Shown here piece after piece: positions 25,760-35,099 of a stretch of DNA of 64,000 nucleotides. Both the position numbers and the translations under genes were made by a program. The stretch spans positions 5,020,501 through 5,084,500 of the forward strand of contig NZ_CP012099.1 in the NCBI RefSeq assembly GCF_001182785.1, read 5' to 3'. Source of the stretch: Bacillus thuringiensis. GTDB lineage: Bacteria; Bacillota; Bacilli; Bacillales; Bacillaceae_G. Position 1 is the stretch's first letter; each line of letters begins with the position of its first letter. The notes below the pieces were generated by a model. It did not search any database. It saw only the letters and a list, made by a program, of their open reading frames with translations, and had not been told where the DNA came from.

Positions 25760-26752
25760 TTATTTAGCATATCCATTCGGTTGCTTTTGATGCCAATTCC
25801 AAGCATGTTCAATGATTGTCTTAACATTTACATACTTAGGATCCCATCCTAGCTTCTCTTTCGCTTTCTTAGAAGAAGCAACTAAACGTGCTGGATCGCC
25901 CGCACGGCGCGGTGCTACCTCAGCAGGAATTTCATGATTTGTAACTTCTCGAACTGCATCAACGATTTCTTTTACACTGAAACCATTACCATTTCCTAAG
26001 TTATAGAAATCACTCTCTCCGCCGTTCTGCAAGTCTTTAAGCCCTAAGAAATGAGCCGCTACTAAATCTTCAACATGAATATAATCACGGATACAAGTAC
26101 CGTCTGGTGTATTATAATCATCACCAAACATCATAATCTTCTCACGTTGACCTAAAGCCACTTGCAGCACAAGAGGAATTAAATGTGTTTCTGGACGGTG
26201 ATCTTCCCCAATAATACCATTTGGAGTTGCACCAGCCACGTTAAAGTATCTGAAAATCTTATAACGTAAATTAGAAGCTTGGCTATACCAATGAAGCATC
26301 TTCTCGATTGCTAACTTCGTCTCTCCGTACGTATTCGTAGGATTTGTCATCGTTTCCTCAGTAATAAGATCCACATCTACCTCACCATACGTTGCCGCAG
26401 TAGAAGAGAAAATGAACTTATCTACCTTAAACTCATCCATTACCTCTAATAAACAAAGTGCACCATACACATTGTTATTATAATATTGAAGGGGCTTTTC
26501 CATACTAACTCCAACTAAAGAATCAGCTGCAAAGTGCATAACCGCCTCAATATTTTCTTGTTTAAAAACATCCCTTAAAAATGATTTATCACGAAGGTCG
26601 CCATTATAAAACTTCGCGCCTTCCGTAATTGCATCTTCATGACCAGTTTGTAAGTTATCTACTACTACTACAGATAAACCTTCGTCTACTAATTTTTTCA
26701 CAGCGTGAGAACCGATGTACCCGGCTCCGCCGCAGATTAGGATTGAGTTCAT
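25760..26752 (-). CDS. galE: UDP-glucose 4-epimerase
   Basis: 330 residues, an extended short-chain dehydrogenase. The NAD-binding GGAGYIGSH lies at 8-16, the catalytic Tyr142-x3-Lys146 in YGETK, and the Ser in SSTAAT near 116. It interconverts UDP-glucose and UDP-galactose, supplying galactose for the surface polysaccharide together with galU at the other end of the cluster. ATG at 26752 with GTAGGAGG. Confidence 0.96.
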   Translation of the reverse strand: MNSILICGGAGYIGSHAVKKLVDEGLSVVVVDNLQTGHEDAITEGAKFYNGDLRDKSFLRDVFKQENIEAVMHFAADSLVGVSMEKPLQYYNNNVYGALCLLEVMDEFKVDKFIFSSTAATYGEVDVDLITEETMTNPTNTYGETKLAIEKMLHWYSQASNLRYKIFRYFNVAGATPNGIIGEDHRPETHLIPLVLQVALGQREKIMMFGDDYNTPDGTCIRDYIHVEDLVAAHFLGLKDLQNGGESDFYNLGNGNGFSVKEIVDAVREVTNHEIPAEVAPRRAGDPARLVASSKKAKEKLGWDPKYVNVKTIIEHAWNWHQKQPNGYAK

Positions 26753-26794
26753 TGTTTTCCTCCTACTATTTTCAAATCTCTTAATTATAAAAGG

Positions 26795-26826
26795 ACAAGG
26801 TATACGAGAACTCGTACACCTTTTAT
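26795..26826 (-). terminator. Hairpin between the SGNH and galE genes
   Basis: AAGGTATACGAG pairs with CTCGTACACCTT (one mismatch) around two bases. The minus-strand tail GTCCTTTTAT is a weak U-run, so it may only attenuate galE expression. Confidence 0.55.
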
Positions 26827-26836
26827 CTCTCCTTCA

Positions 26837-27691
26837 TTACTTAGCTACAAAATAATCAGTTACATATTTCGCCCAAACGTCATGTCCTTTTGCACTTGGG
26901 AAACCAAATTCTTCTTGTAAGTATGGTAGGATAGCCTTTGTTGTCGCATCAGGCCATGCTCCCCAATGATCAATATATGTATAATTATTTTGCGTTGCAA
27001 ATTGTTTTAATGCTTCAATCGATTTCGGATAATTTTTCGCACCATACACTGGATTTGATGGTTGAATCATAATCGTAGCGCCTTTTGCACTAGTAGAAAG
27101 TGCTTGAACAAACTTCTGTGTATTCACAACAGAGTTCCCATTACCAGTTTTACCGTTATCAGTAATGAATGGTGGTTCAAATAAAATCACATCTGGATTG
27201 TCTTTCGCAATCTCTTTATCACGCTTATTCGCGATTAACTCTTCTGTGCTTTCACCCTTATATTCCTTTACCGTCACATTCCATAAACCTTTACCGTAAG
27301 CTGTTTCTAAATTAGTTGTTAACTTAGCTGCCCAAGCATCTTTTGCAGATGAAGAAGCTTCATCACCAACAATAACAAGGTTTACTGGCTTTTTATCCTC
27401 AGCAGCTTTCTTTAACTTCTCTTTCACTGCATCTGGCAAGTTCTTCACGTATGCCTCATTAAAAGATGACTTAGCATCTTGTTTTTTCTCTTCTTTTTTC
27501 TCTTCTTTTTTCTCTTCTTTTTTCTCTTCTTTTTTCGCTCCGCTATCTTTCACTTCAGCCTTTGTTTTCGTTACTTCACTCGTCTGTCCCGTTGCATTCG
27601 CAATCTTCTTATTCCAGTACAATTTACCGCTCACAATCGAAGCAATAAACAATACAAAAACAACAAGAACAAGTAATGCTTTCTTATTCAT
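26837..27691 (-). CDS. SGNH/GDSL hydrolase domain protein
   Basis: 284 residues. A membrane anchor lies at 4-22, then a linker of repeated KKEE units (about 50-75), then an SGNH-like fold: strand LVIVGDEASSS as block I, ILFEPPFITDNG, MIQPSNPVYG, and DHWGAWPD followed by a C-terminal GHDVWAKY containing the Asp/His pair position. The block I serine is not in the standard GDSL order. Homologous capsule-cluster proteins act as acyltransferases or esterases on polysaccharide; that is inference here. ATG 27691 with GAGGTGAAT. Confidence 0.75.
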   Translation of the reverse strand: MNKKALLVLVVFVLFIASIVSGKLYWNKKIANATGQTSEVTKTKAEVKDSGAKKEEKKEEKKEEKKEEKKQDAKSSFNEAYVKNLPDAVKEKLKKAAEDKKPVNLVIVGDEASSSAKDAWAAKLTTNLETAYGKGLWNVTVKEYKGESTEELIANKRDKEIAKDNPDVILFEPPFITDNGKTGNGNSVVNTQKFVQALSTSAKGATIMIQPSNPVYGAKNYPKSIEALKQFATQNNYTYIDHWGAWPDATTKAILPYLQEEFGFPSAKGHDVWAKYVTDYFVAK

Positions 27692-27751
27692 CGATTCACC
27701 TCATCTATTAATCTCACAATATATAATACTAATATAAATCTATGCAAAAAT

Positions 27752-27784
27752 AAACCCAACTCCTTCCAAAGGAGTTGGGTTATT
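27752..27784 (-). terminator. Terminator after the LCP gene
   Basis: Perfect 13-base stem (AACCCAACTCCTT with its complement) with a 3-base loop; TTTATTTTTG follows on the minus strand. It separates the LCP gene from the SGNH gene. Confidence 0.88.
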
Positions 27785-27789
27785 ACATA

Positions 27790-28704
27790 TTACTTAGTCA
27801 ATTCAAGATGCGCTCTTAACTTATTCGTTAAATCTTGTTTCGCTGCATCTGGAACATAGTAGTACCAAATACCATCAGCGGCTTTGTGGCCATCACCTGA
27901 AATTTGGATTTCTTCACTATTCTGCATGCAGTCTTTATAATTCTTTTGAATATCAAACATTTGATCTTGCGTTAAACTTGTTTTAACGTTTTTCTCAATT
28001 GCTTTTAATACATCACCGTAATTTGCTAGAGAAGACACACTTGCACCTTTTTTAATTACAGCTTGAATAACTTGACGTTGGCGCATTTGACGGCCAAAGT
28101 CACCACGTGGGTCAAGCTTTCTCATCCTAGAATAATGTAATGCCTTACTACCATCTAGATGAATATTTCCTTTTTCAAAATGAATTCCTTCATATGTAAA
28201 ATCTAAATCATTATTTACATCCACGCCACCAACAGCATCTACAATATCTTTAAATCCATCCATATTTACTTCAATATAATGATCAACTGGTACATTCAGA
28301 AAATTCTCTACTGTTTTTACAGACATATCAATTCCGCCAAAAGCATAAGCATGATTAATTTTATCCTTTGTACCTTTTCCAACTATTTCTGTATAAGAAT
28401 CACGTGGGATACTAACAATTTTCATAGATTTCGTCGTAGGATTTAATGTAAATAGCATTAATGAATCTGACCTTCCTTGGTCTTCACCACGTTGGTCTAC
28501 TCCCATCATTAAAATAGATATTGGTTTTTGATCTGAAATATCTACCTTCTTTTCTCGTTTTTCAGATTTCTCACGATCTAATGGTTTATGGACAGCATCT
28601 AAGGTATTAGAAACATTAGAATAAACAGTATAAGCATATACTCCACCACCGACAATAAGAACTCCAATAATACCCAGAACCCAGAATAAAATTTTCTTTT
28701 TCAT
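27790..28704 (-). CDS. LytR-CpsA-Psr (LCP) family ligase
   Basis: 304 residues: one N-terminal helix (6-27) then an LCP domain outside the membrane. Conserved features are DQRGEDQGRSDS, the arginine in SIPRDSY, NHAYAFGG and the block LDGSKALHYSRMR...DFGRQMRQRQV. LCP enzymes transfer undecaprenyl-linked glycopolymers to peptidoglycan; in this cluster the acceptor step for the capsule or teichoic-like polymer is the natural role. Confidence 0.93.
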   Translation of the reverse strand: MKKKILFWVLGIIGVLIVGGGVYAYTVYSNVSNTLDAVHKPLDREKSEKREKKVDISDQKPISILMMGVDQRGEDQGRSDSLMLFTLNPTTKSMKIVSIPRDSYTEIVGKGTKDKINHAYAFGGIDMSVKTVENFLNVPVDHYIEVNMDGFKDIVDAVGGVDVNNDLDFTYEGIHFEKGNIHLDGSKALHYSRMRKLDPRGDFGRQMRQRQVIQAVIKKGASVSSLANYGDVLKAIEKNVKTSLTQDQMFDIQKNYKDCMQNSEEIQISGDGHKAADGIWYYYVPDAAKQDLTNKLRAHLELTK

Positions 28705-28925
28705 TTTTTAACCTTCTTTCGAAAATCGAAATCTTTTCTCAAAAAACATAGTTACAATTATAACCTAAATAAATTCAAAATATCTATAGTCATCATAAAT
28801 AATCAAATTCTTTTATGCAATCAATTGCAAGAATTCAAATTTTTATATACACTTCGTACAAAATATCTAATTTAATTTTTCATTTAATAAAACATATTTT
28901 TAACCAACCATTTGCAATTAGTTCA
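28705..28925. other. AT-rich 221-base gap in the capsule cluster
   Basis: Very AT-rich spacer between the LCP and dehydrogenase genes. I see no convincing reading frame or strong hairpin. It may hold a promoter for the LCP gene, but no hexamer pair is convincing. Confidence 0.4.
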
Positions 28926-30209
28926 TTATACTCTTATGCTTGCTAAACTTCTTAGTTCATATAGATTATTAAAATTGTAATAAGAAATTTGTTTACTGCT
29001 TATATTCATACAATTACGTGTATCAAATATAATAGCCTTTCTTGCGTTATCAATAATGACTTGTTCATCTACTTGTTTAAACTCATTATGGTCTGTTAGT
29101 ACTAAAATACATTCTGCATTTTTCACAGCATTCTCTAGACTATATAAGTTAAAATGGACCTGATCTTCATGAACATGAGGATCATGTACAGCAACTTCAT
29201 AACCCTGTTCTTTAAGTAAATCTACAATTGTCATAGCTGGACTTTCTCTGACATCATCGATATTACCTTTATATGTAATTCCTAAAACTGCAACTTTTGC
29301 ATTTTTATCTGGAATAATTTTTGCTAATTGCTCTACAACAAATACAGGCATAGAATTATTTATAAAGCGCGCATTAGAAATTAATTGAGACTCTTCGGGT
29401 GCCTTTTCAATAATAAAATACGGATCCACTGCTAAACAATGTCCTCCAACCCCTGGTCCTGGAAGATGTAAATTTACTCGAGGATGATGGTTAGCTAATT
29501 TAATAACTTCTAAAGCATTTACGCCAAGTTTTTCAGAGATTTTTGCTAATTCATTTGCTAATGCAATATTTACATCACGGAATGTGTTTTCCATAAGCTT
29601 AGACATTTCTGCTGTTACAGCAGTAGTTTCAAGGATTTCCCCTTTTACAAAACAACCGTACACTTCGGCTGCTTTTTGCGTAGATTTTTTATTAATCCCA
29701 CCAACTATTCTTGTATTCTCTACTAATTCAATTAAAATACGTCCAGGTAACACACGTTCCGGACAATGTGCAAGGTAAATTTCTTCTCCTACTTTCCATC
29801 CCTGTTCCTCAATAATTGGAGCCACTGTATCATCAATAGTTCTTGGCGGAATCGTAGATTCTACAATTACAATACTTTCCTTCTGTAAGAATGGTAAAAT
29901 AGACTTAGTAGCTTCTACGACATAGTCTAAATTTGCAGTATGATCAGCATTGTGTGGTGTAGGAACAGCAATAATAAAAACATCAGCTTTGGTTGGTTCT
30001 ACACTAGCTCTCAATTTCCCCTTTTCTACTACCTCTTTAACTAATTCTCCTAATCCAACCTCTTCAATATGAACTTTACCTTGATTAATCATTTCAATTG
30101 CAACAGGGTTTACATCTACCCCTATAACATCATATCCCGCTTTTGCAAAAATAGCTGAAGTTGGTAAACCAATATAACCTAAACCTACCACACAAACTTT
30201 CTTATTCAT
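28926..30209 (-). CDS. wecC: UDP-N-acetyl-D-mannosamine dehydrogenase type (nucleotide-sugar dehydrogenase)
   Basis: 427 residues. Rossmann motif GLGYIGLP (9-16), Lys in AEMSKLMENTFRDVN, and the catalytic Cys258 in GPGVGGHCLAVDP. The HHPRVNLHLPGPGVGGHC context is that of the WecC/CapL group, which oxidises UDP-ManNAc to UDP-ManNAcA. A UDP-GlcNAc 2-epimerase that would make the substrate is not in the window. ATG at 30209 with AAGGAT upstream; an in-frame extension of three codons has little support. Confidence 0.85.
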   Translation of the reverse strand: MNKKVCVVGLGYIGLPTSAIFAKAGYDVIGVDVNPVAIEMINQGKVHIEEVGLGELVKEVVEKGKLRASVEPTKADVFIIAVPTPHNADHTANLDYVVEATKSILPFLQKESIVIVESTIPPRTIDDTVAPIIEEQGWKVGEEIYLAHCPERVLPGRILIELVENTRIVGGINKKSTQKAAEVYGCFVKGEILETTAVTAEMSKLMENTFRDVNIALANELAKISEKLGVNALEVIKLANHHPRVNLHLPGPGVGGHCLAVDPYFIIEKAPEESQLISNARFINNSMPVFVVEQLAKIIPDKNAKVAVLGITYKGNIDDVRESPAMTIVDLLKEQGYEVAVHDPHVHEDQVHFNLYSLENAVKNAECILVLTDHNEFKQVDEQVIIDNARKAIIFDTRNCMNISSKQISYYNFNNLYELRSLASIRV

Positions 30210-30414
30210 TTTCACCAATCCTTATCTTTTTATTATTTAGCTCATATATCAAAATTATAATAAATATAAATTCATACAAACTTATACTTACTAGAATATT
30301 TCATATAAAAATACTATACTTTATTATTCTTTCAGTTAATCAAATCCTATTATTACGTATTAATGATGATTAATTCTTTAATAATAAAGACTCATTGCAC
30401 TACCTATAATTTTT

Positions 30415-31536
30415 TCATTGGGAATATAACTCTTCTATTGAAGATAGCATTTTTTCAATTGTAAAGGTTTCTTCAAATGTCCTATGACTATTTTTAGATA
30501 GCTTGTCATATAATATAGGATCCTTTATAATTTCTAATATTTTTTGTGTTCCCTCTTCAGCATTATCTTTATCAAAAAGATAACCATTATAATCATCAAG
30601 CACTATTTCATTATTACCTACAACATCCGTCGCGATAATAGGTTTTTTATATGATAACGCCTCTATTAATGAGTAAGGCATACCTTCATATAAGGAGGTA
30701 GATAGGAATATATCAAAGCGATTTAATTCTATATCTGGATTCGAATGAAATCCTTTTAATTTAATAAATTTATCTAAATTATTTTTTTGAACATAATCGA
30801 AAACTGCTTTAAAATACTCTCCGTCCCCAATGTACACAAACTCAACGTTTTGATTTTCCCTAATCACCTGTTCAGCTATACGAATAAATAACCATGGGTT
30901 TTTTTGATAATCCATTCTCGCAATCGTTCCTATTATCAATTTCTCTTCACAATCTTTTAAAGGAAATTTACTATCTATAGCGGGAAATGAAATACCATTA
31001 TATACTACCATTGACTTATTTAATGAAATGACTTTATGCTCCAAGGCAAATGTTTCTTCACCTTTTGAAACATGAAGAACTTTTGTTGTTAAGAAGCCTA
31101 ATAATTTTTCGATATTTTTATATACAAATTTTTTCTTTGGGGATAAATTTGGGTTTTGAAATACATATGCATGTGGTGTATAGTATACCCTTTTTATCCC
31201 ACATATTTTTGCCGCTATCCTGCCTATTGCACCTGCTTTAGAGCTATGACAATGAACAATTTGTGGCCTAATTTCTCTTAGTATTTTTATAATTGATTTT
31301 GTAGCTCTTATGTCATTCTTAATTGATAATTCCCTTACCATTTCTGTGACTTCATAAAAATAAAGCCCTTTTTTCATAAGCTTATTTTTTGCCGATAGAA
31401 ATACATCATCTACCCGCTTAGTACCATGTACAACATGTACCTCATATTCATCTAAATCTAGATTGGAGAGTACGTCCACTAAATGTCTCCTAACTCCTCC
31501 ACCTAACGCCTCACATATAAAAACAACCTTTTTCAT
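30415..31536 (-). CDS. Family 4-type glycosyltransferase
   Basis: 373 residues, GT-B fold. The N-lobe starts KKVVFICEALGGGVRRHLVDVL and contains PQIVHCHSSKAGAIGR. The C-lobe has IGTIARMDYQKNPW and the retaining-enzyme motif E-x7-E in LYEGMPYSLIEA. It adds a sugar to the lipid-linked repeat unit; donor and acceptor cannot be told. Preceded by GGGG near the start. Low GC compared with the genes outside the cluster. Confidence 0.85.
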   Translation of the reverse strand: MKKVVFICEALGGGVRRHLVDVLSNLDLDEYEVHVVHGTKRVDDVFLSAKNKLMKKGLYFYEVTEMVRELSIKNDIRATKSIIKILREIRPQIVHCHSSKAGAIGRIAAKICGIKRVYYTPHAYVFQNPNLSPKKKFVYKNIEKLLGFLTTKVLHVSKGEETFALEHKVISLNKSMVVYNGISFPAIDSKFPLKDCEEKLIIGTIARMDYQKNPWLFIRIAEQVIRENQNVEFVYIGDGEYFKAVFDYVQKNNLDKFIKLKGFHSNPDIELNRFDIFLSTSLYEGMPYSLIEALSYKKPIIATDVVGNNEIVLDDYNGYLFDKDNAEEGTQKILEIIKDPILYDKLSKNSHRTFEETFTIEKMLSSIEELYSQ

Positions 31537-31557
31537 TGCTCATGACCCCTTTTATCA

Positions 31558-32358
31558 TTAGTTAGAAGATCTACTTAGTAAAGACTTAATACCAATAATT
31601 AGTTTATTAGGAGCTATTAGCAAGATAAAAGATTTTACTAATCCCATATAACTTTCTAAAACTAGGGGGTTAAAATATTTTTTTTGAATTTTAATTCTGC
31701 TATATAACTGTCTCTTTCGCCTACTTAATGAGATACTATTAGGATTAATTTCTTTACAAATGAGAACTTCATCTAAATTTGAAACCTCATACTTATTCAT
31801 TATCCTAAAGAAAAATTCGTAATCTTCTGCTGCCGGAAAATCCGTATGATATACACCAATATCCTCAATAATCACTGTTCTAAACATAACAGATGGGTGT
31901 GGGAAACAACTATTAATATGCATCTTCTTTTTTATTTCTTCTGTTGAAAGCGGCACACGCTCTATAAACACTTCTTTACCATCCATATCTGTATGCCTTA
32001 CGTTCGATCCTATCAACATATAATTTGGATTATCTAACATATATTGTTTCTGTTTATAAAATCGATTAGGTTCAATTGTATCTCCTGCATCTATCCGGGC
32101 AACAAATGTATAGCCATTATCACAAATATACTTTAATCCTAAATTTAAGACATGCTCAATTCCTTTATTGACTTCGGATTTTATAAAAATAATATGGTGA
32201 ATTCCCATAGTCTCAGGAACATTGATTGGTTCCTTACTACCGTCATCAACAACTACTACATCTACCTTCTCTTTTGTTTCCTTTAATAAAGATTCTAAGG
32301 TTTCATTTAAACCAACTTGATCGTTATATACAGGAATTAATAATGCTATTTCTGGCAT
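31558..32358 (-). CDS. Family 2 glycosyltransferase
   Basis: 266 residues, GT-A fold: ALLIPVYND at the start, VVVVDDGS for nucleotide binding, and ARIDAGD as the metal-binding D-x-D-like motif, followed by an AAEDYEFFFR block. ATG at 32358 is chosen because GGAG lies eight bases upstream; a longer in-frame start lacks one. It probably adds one sugar of the capsule unit. Confidence 0.87.
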   Translation of the reverse strand: MPEIALLIPVYNDQVGLNETLESLLKETKEKVDVVVVDDGSKEPINVPETMGIHHIIFIKSEVNKGIEHVLNLGLKYICDNGYTFVARIDAGDTIEPNRFYKQKQYMLDNPNYMLIGSNVRHTDMDGKEVFIERVPLSTEEIKKKMHINSCFPHPSVMFRTVIIEDIGVYHTDFPAAEDYEFFFRIMNKYEVSNLDEVLICKEINPNSISLSRRKRQLYSRIKIQKKYFNPLVLESYMGLVKSFILLIAPNKLIIGIKSLLSRSSN

Positions 32359-32389
32359 ACACTCGCTCCAATCCACATACTAAAAACAT

Positions 32390-32440
32390 AAAAAAGGATT
32401 TAAGAATTTAATTGGTACAGATTCTTAAATCCTTCTTAAT
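32390..32440 (-). terminator. Intra-operon terminator after the Wzy-like gene
   Basis: AAGGATTTAAGAAT (32394-32407) pairs perfectly with ATTCTTAAATCCTT (32421-32434); the minus-strand tail is TTTTTTATG. It lies between the polymerase and the family 2 glycosyltransferase. Confidence 0.85.
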
Positions 32441-32490
32441 ATAAAGGTATTCTTATATCCTTAATTTAGTAAACTCCTGAGTTCATTAAT

Positions 32491-33705
32491 CTACTCAATA
32501 TTAGTATTTAGCTTATTATTTTTTAATATACCTATATTACTCGCTGCTACGATTCCCCCCATAAATATAAGCCAATAACTTAATGTAAAATCATAGGGTC
32601 TTTGGTAAATTGATAATAAATAAATTATAGTGAAAATCCATACATTACTATTTTTTAAATTAAACGCATAACCAATAAAATATAAAGTATGGAGAATAAA
32701 TAATAATAAACCATTTATCACCACGAAAGTTTTCCAAGATAACGCTTCTGAACCATATGCATTTGCTTTATAAAGATATTCTTTCTCTTTAATTCCTAAT
32801 AACAAGTTTCCATCTTGCTTAAATTCTTTATATATTTGCTCAAAACCAGCATTCCCTCTATTGTTTCCCTCTATTTCCTTATTACCCAAATCTAGCCTAT
32901 ACAAAATTTTAGTATATACATAACTATCTTTAGGAACCGTATTCATTAATATTATTAAAATACCCAATATTACCCATATATATTTATACTTTTTTATTGA
33001 TACATACACTAGTAATATTATATAAAAAGCAAAAGAAAACGATAGTATACCAGCAATAAAAATTATCTTTTCATAACTTCTCCGCAAAGAAAATCCCTTT
33101 GAGGCTAGAATTAAACCACTAACCGTTCCAACAACACCTGGTTCATCAAACATCCCACAAATCCTATCAATACTCCCCCCCCATGGAAAGAAGTATCTTT
33201 GATCTGCACCATTAAAGAAATGGTAGATAGAAAGATTATAATAGTTTCTATAAAATGGTTTTGTCCATGATGTACTAGATAATTGTGACCACTGTATATC
33301 AAACCCTATAAATAAGAAAATAGCTATAACTATAGCCGGAATAAGTGATATAGCAACAATTTTAATAAATTTATCATAAATCTTTAAACGATCTTCTTGT
33401 TTTATTAATACTAAAGGAATTAAGGAAGCTGAATATAAGCATAAATTACGTACTATATTCTCATCCTTAAAACTAAACAAAGTAATTAATATTAAGGCAA
33501 AAAAAGCACTTAATATACCTGTCTTATTAATTTTAAAATCTGATATAAATGCCCAAAATAAAAACATTGAAATATGGATTCCCGCAAAAAGAGGAATCAT
33601 GGCATTATTCCAAGTAAAAAAAGGATGCAACCACAAAAATCCAAAAATCGCTGCAATATATATATATATTTTATAAAAGAGTAAATCTATTCTTCCTCTT
33701 TGCAT
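32491..33705 (-). CDS. Wzy-like polysaccharide polymerase (multipass)
   Basis: 404 residues with about ten to eleven hydrophobic segments and a larger outside loop in the middle of the protein (about 230-300). Sequence identity among Wzy proteins is low, so the call rests on topology, size and position between glycosyltransferase genes and the flippase. It would polymerise repeat units on the outer membrane face. ATG at 33705, weak GGATGA upstream. Very AT-rich. Confidence 0.72.
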   Translation of the reverse strand: MQRGRIDLLFYKIYIYIAAIFGFLWLHPFFTWNNAMIPLFAGIHISMFLFWAFISDFKINKTGILSAFFALILITLFSFKDENIVRNLCLYSASLIPLVLIKQEDRLKIYDKFIKIVAISLIPAIVIAIFLFIGFDIQWSQLSSTSWTKPFYRNYYNLSIYHFFNGADQRYFFPWGGSIDRICGMFDEPGVVGTVSGLILASKGFSLRRSYEKIIFIAGILSFSFAFYIILLVYVSIKKYKYIWVILGILIILMNTVPKDSYVYTKILYRLDLGNKEIEGNNRGNAGFEQIYKEFKQDGNLLLGIKEKEYLYKANAYGSEALSWKTFVVINGLLLFILHTLYFIGYAFNLKNSNVWIFTIIYLLSIYQRPYDFTLSYWLIFMGGIVAASNIGILKNNKLNTNIE

Positions 33706-33809
33706 TTACTTATATCATCCTATCCTAAATTCTGTTAAATATCTTAATCACTAAAATACACATCAATATATCACAATTAAACAGAACTGGTAATATTATT
33801 TACAAAATC

Positions 33810-35000
33810 CTATTTTAATAAATTTAAATATTTTGTAGAATTTAAATTATAACTATAAAATTTCTTTAATTGATCATAATTAAATTCTAACGGATTTAAA
33901 CTAATTTCTACTAATCTATCAGCAATTTCTTCCTTCTCATTATCTACATTATCAAATAATTCATTTAGGTTGTTCCCAATATTTAAAATCCGTTTGTTAG
34001 CATAGAGGTAATCAATAATTTTACTTGGAATTTGACTTGTACTTTTATTATTTAAATTAATTAACAAATCCATTCCCCTCATAATATTAAGAATCTCACT
34101 TCTACTTTTAAAATCATTAATTTTAATAGGAAGTTTTTCTTTATCCAATCCTTCCATATTTAAAAATTCTTCTAAAGCTGTCACATTCCCAAAATAGTGA
34201 AATTCTATTTGTCTATTCCTCTTACTAGCTAAAGATAACGCATGAATAAACTCCACCGGACTGCGTATACCTCTATAAAAAGATCCTGCATACATTATAT
34301 TGAATTTATCTTTATCTACCTCATAATTACTTTCCCCTTGCTCCTCCTCAAATAGTTGGGGAATAACATGAATTTGCGATTTATTTACTCCTAAACTAGT
34401 ATAGCAATCTATCGCACTTTCCGTTGGAATAACGATAGAATCTACATTATTAAGTATCCTTGATTCCAGAAATCTATCATATTTTCTTATTTCCCGATCC
34501 GGATTATAAGAGAATGGATCACCATAATCAGCTATCCATTTTAAATGGGGAGCATCTTTTTTTAATAAATGTCCTGTAATGTGGGTAGACACCGGCAATC
34601 CCACAGTTACCATGGCCATACTATTACTATGTAACTTATTTTTTTTCACATAACGGTAAGCATTAATTGCCCATTCAATTGTTCTATCTGGCCAAATAAG
34701 TACATCATATAATTTTTTTAATCCTTTAGTAAGAAGGTTACTATGAGAATTGTTTAATATATTTCTGTTAACATCCCATCTATTTTTTTCTTTGTGAAGT
34801 AAAATACCTGGTTTAACTTGATGCAAGGTAATATTATTTAAGTTTTTATTACCTATTTCTTGGTACATAGCGTTTTTGGGGAGCACTAAATCCACATGAT
34901 ACCCATCCTTTATCAAGGAGGAAACTATCCCTTTCACATGAAAGGCCCGAGCTACATTTTCCGGATAATACCAGTAACTGATTACTACTACCCTTTTCAT
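33810..35000 (-). CDS. Glycosyltransferase, GT-B fold (family 4-like)
   Basis: 396 residues. N-lobe VVVISYWYYPENVARAFHVKGIVSSL with an ADYGDPFS block, C-lobe MYAGSFYRGIRSPVEFIHAL and LLINLNNKSTSQIPSKIIDYLYANK. The standard E-x7-E is replaced by a Ser/Lys-rich version (SKIIDYL), as in some family 4 subgroups. The neighbours imply a role in repeat-unit assembly. ATG with AAGGTGG upstream. Confidence 0.78.
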   Translation of the reverse strand: MKRVVVISYWYYPENVARAFHVKGIVSSLIKDGYHVDLVLPKNAMYQEIGNKNLNNITLHQVKPGILLHKEKNRWDVNRNILNNSHSNLLTKGLKKLYDVLIWPDRTIEWAINAYRYVKKNKLHSNSMAMVTVGLPVSTHITGHLLKKDAPHLKWIADYGDPFSYNPDREIRKYDRFLESRILNNVDSIVIPTESAIDCYTSLGVNKSQIHVIPQLFEEEQGESNYEVDKDKFNIMYAGSFYRGIRSPVEFIHALSLASKRNRQIEFHYFGNVTALEEFLNMEGLDKEKLPIKINDFKSRSEILNIMRGMDLLINLNNKSTSQIPSKIIDYLYANKRILNIGNNLNELFDNVDNEKEEIADRLVEISLNPLEFNYDQLKKFYSYNLNSTKYLNLLK

Positions 35001-35099
35001 TTTCTATCCAGCCACCTTCTAAGTTTATATAATTACATCTCTTTCGTATGCACTACTCACTAAAAACTTATAGATTTTTCTCATCAAATAGAATACACC

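Noticed and set aside
27479..27676. Plus-strand Phe-rich open frame
   Set aside because: Antisense to the KKEE repeat of the SGNH protein; no start signals.
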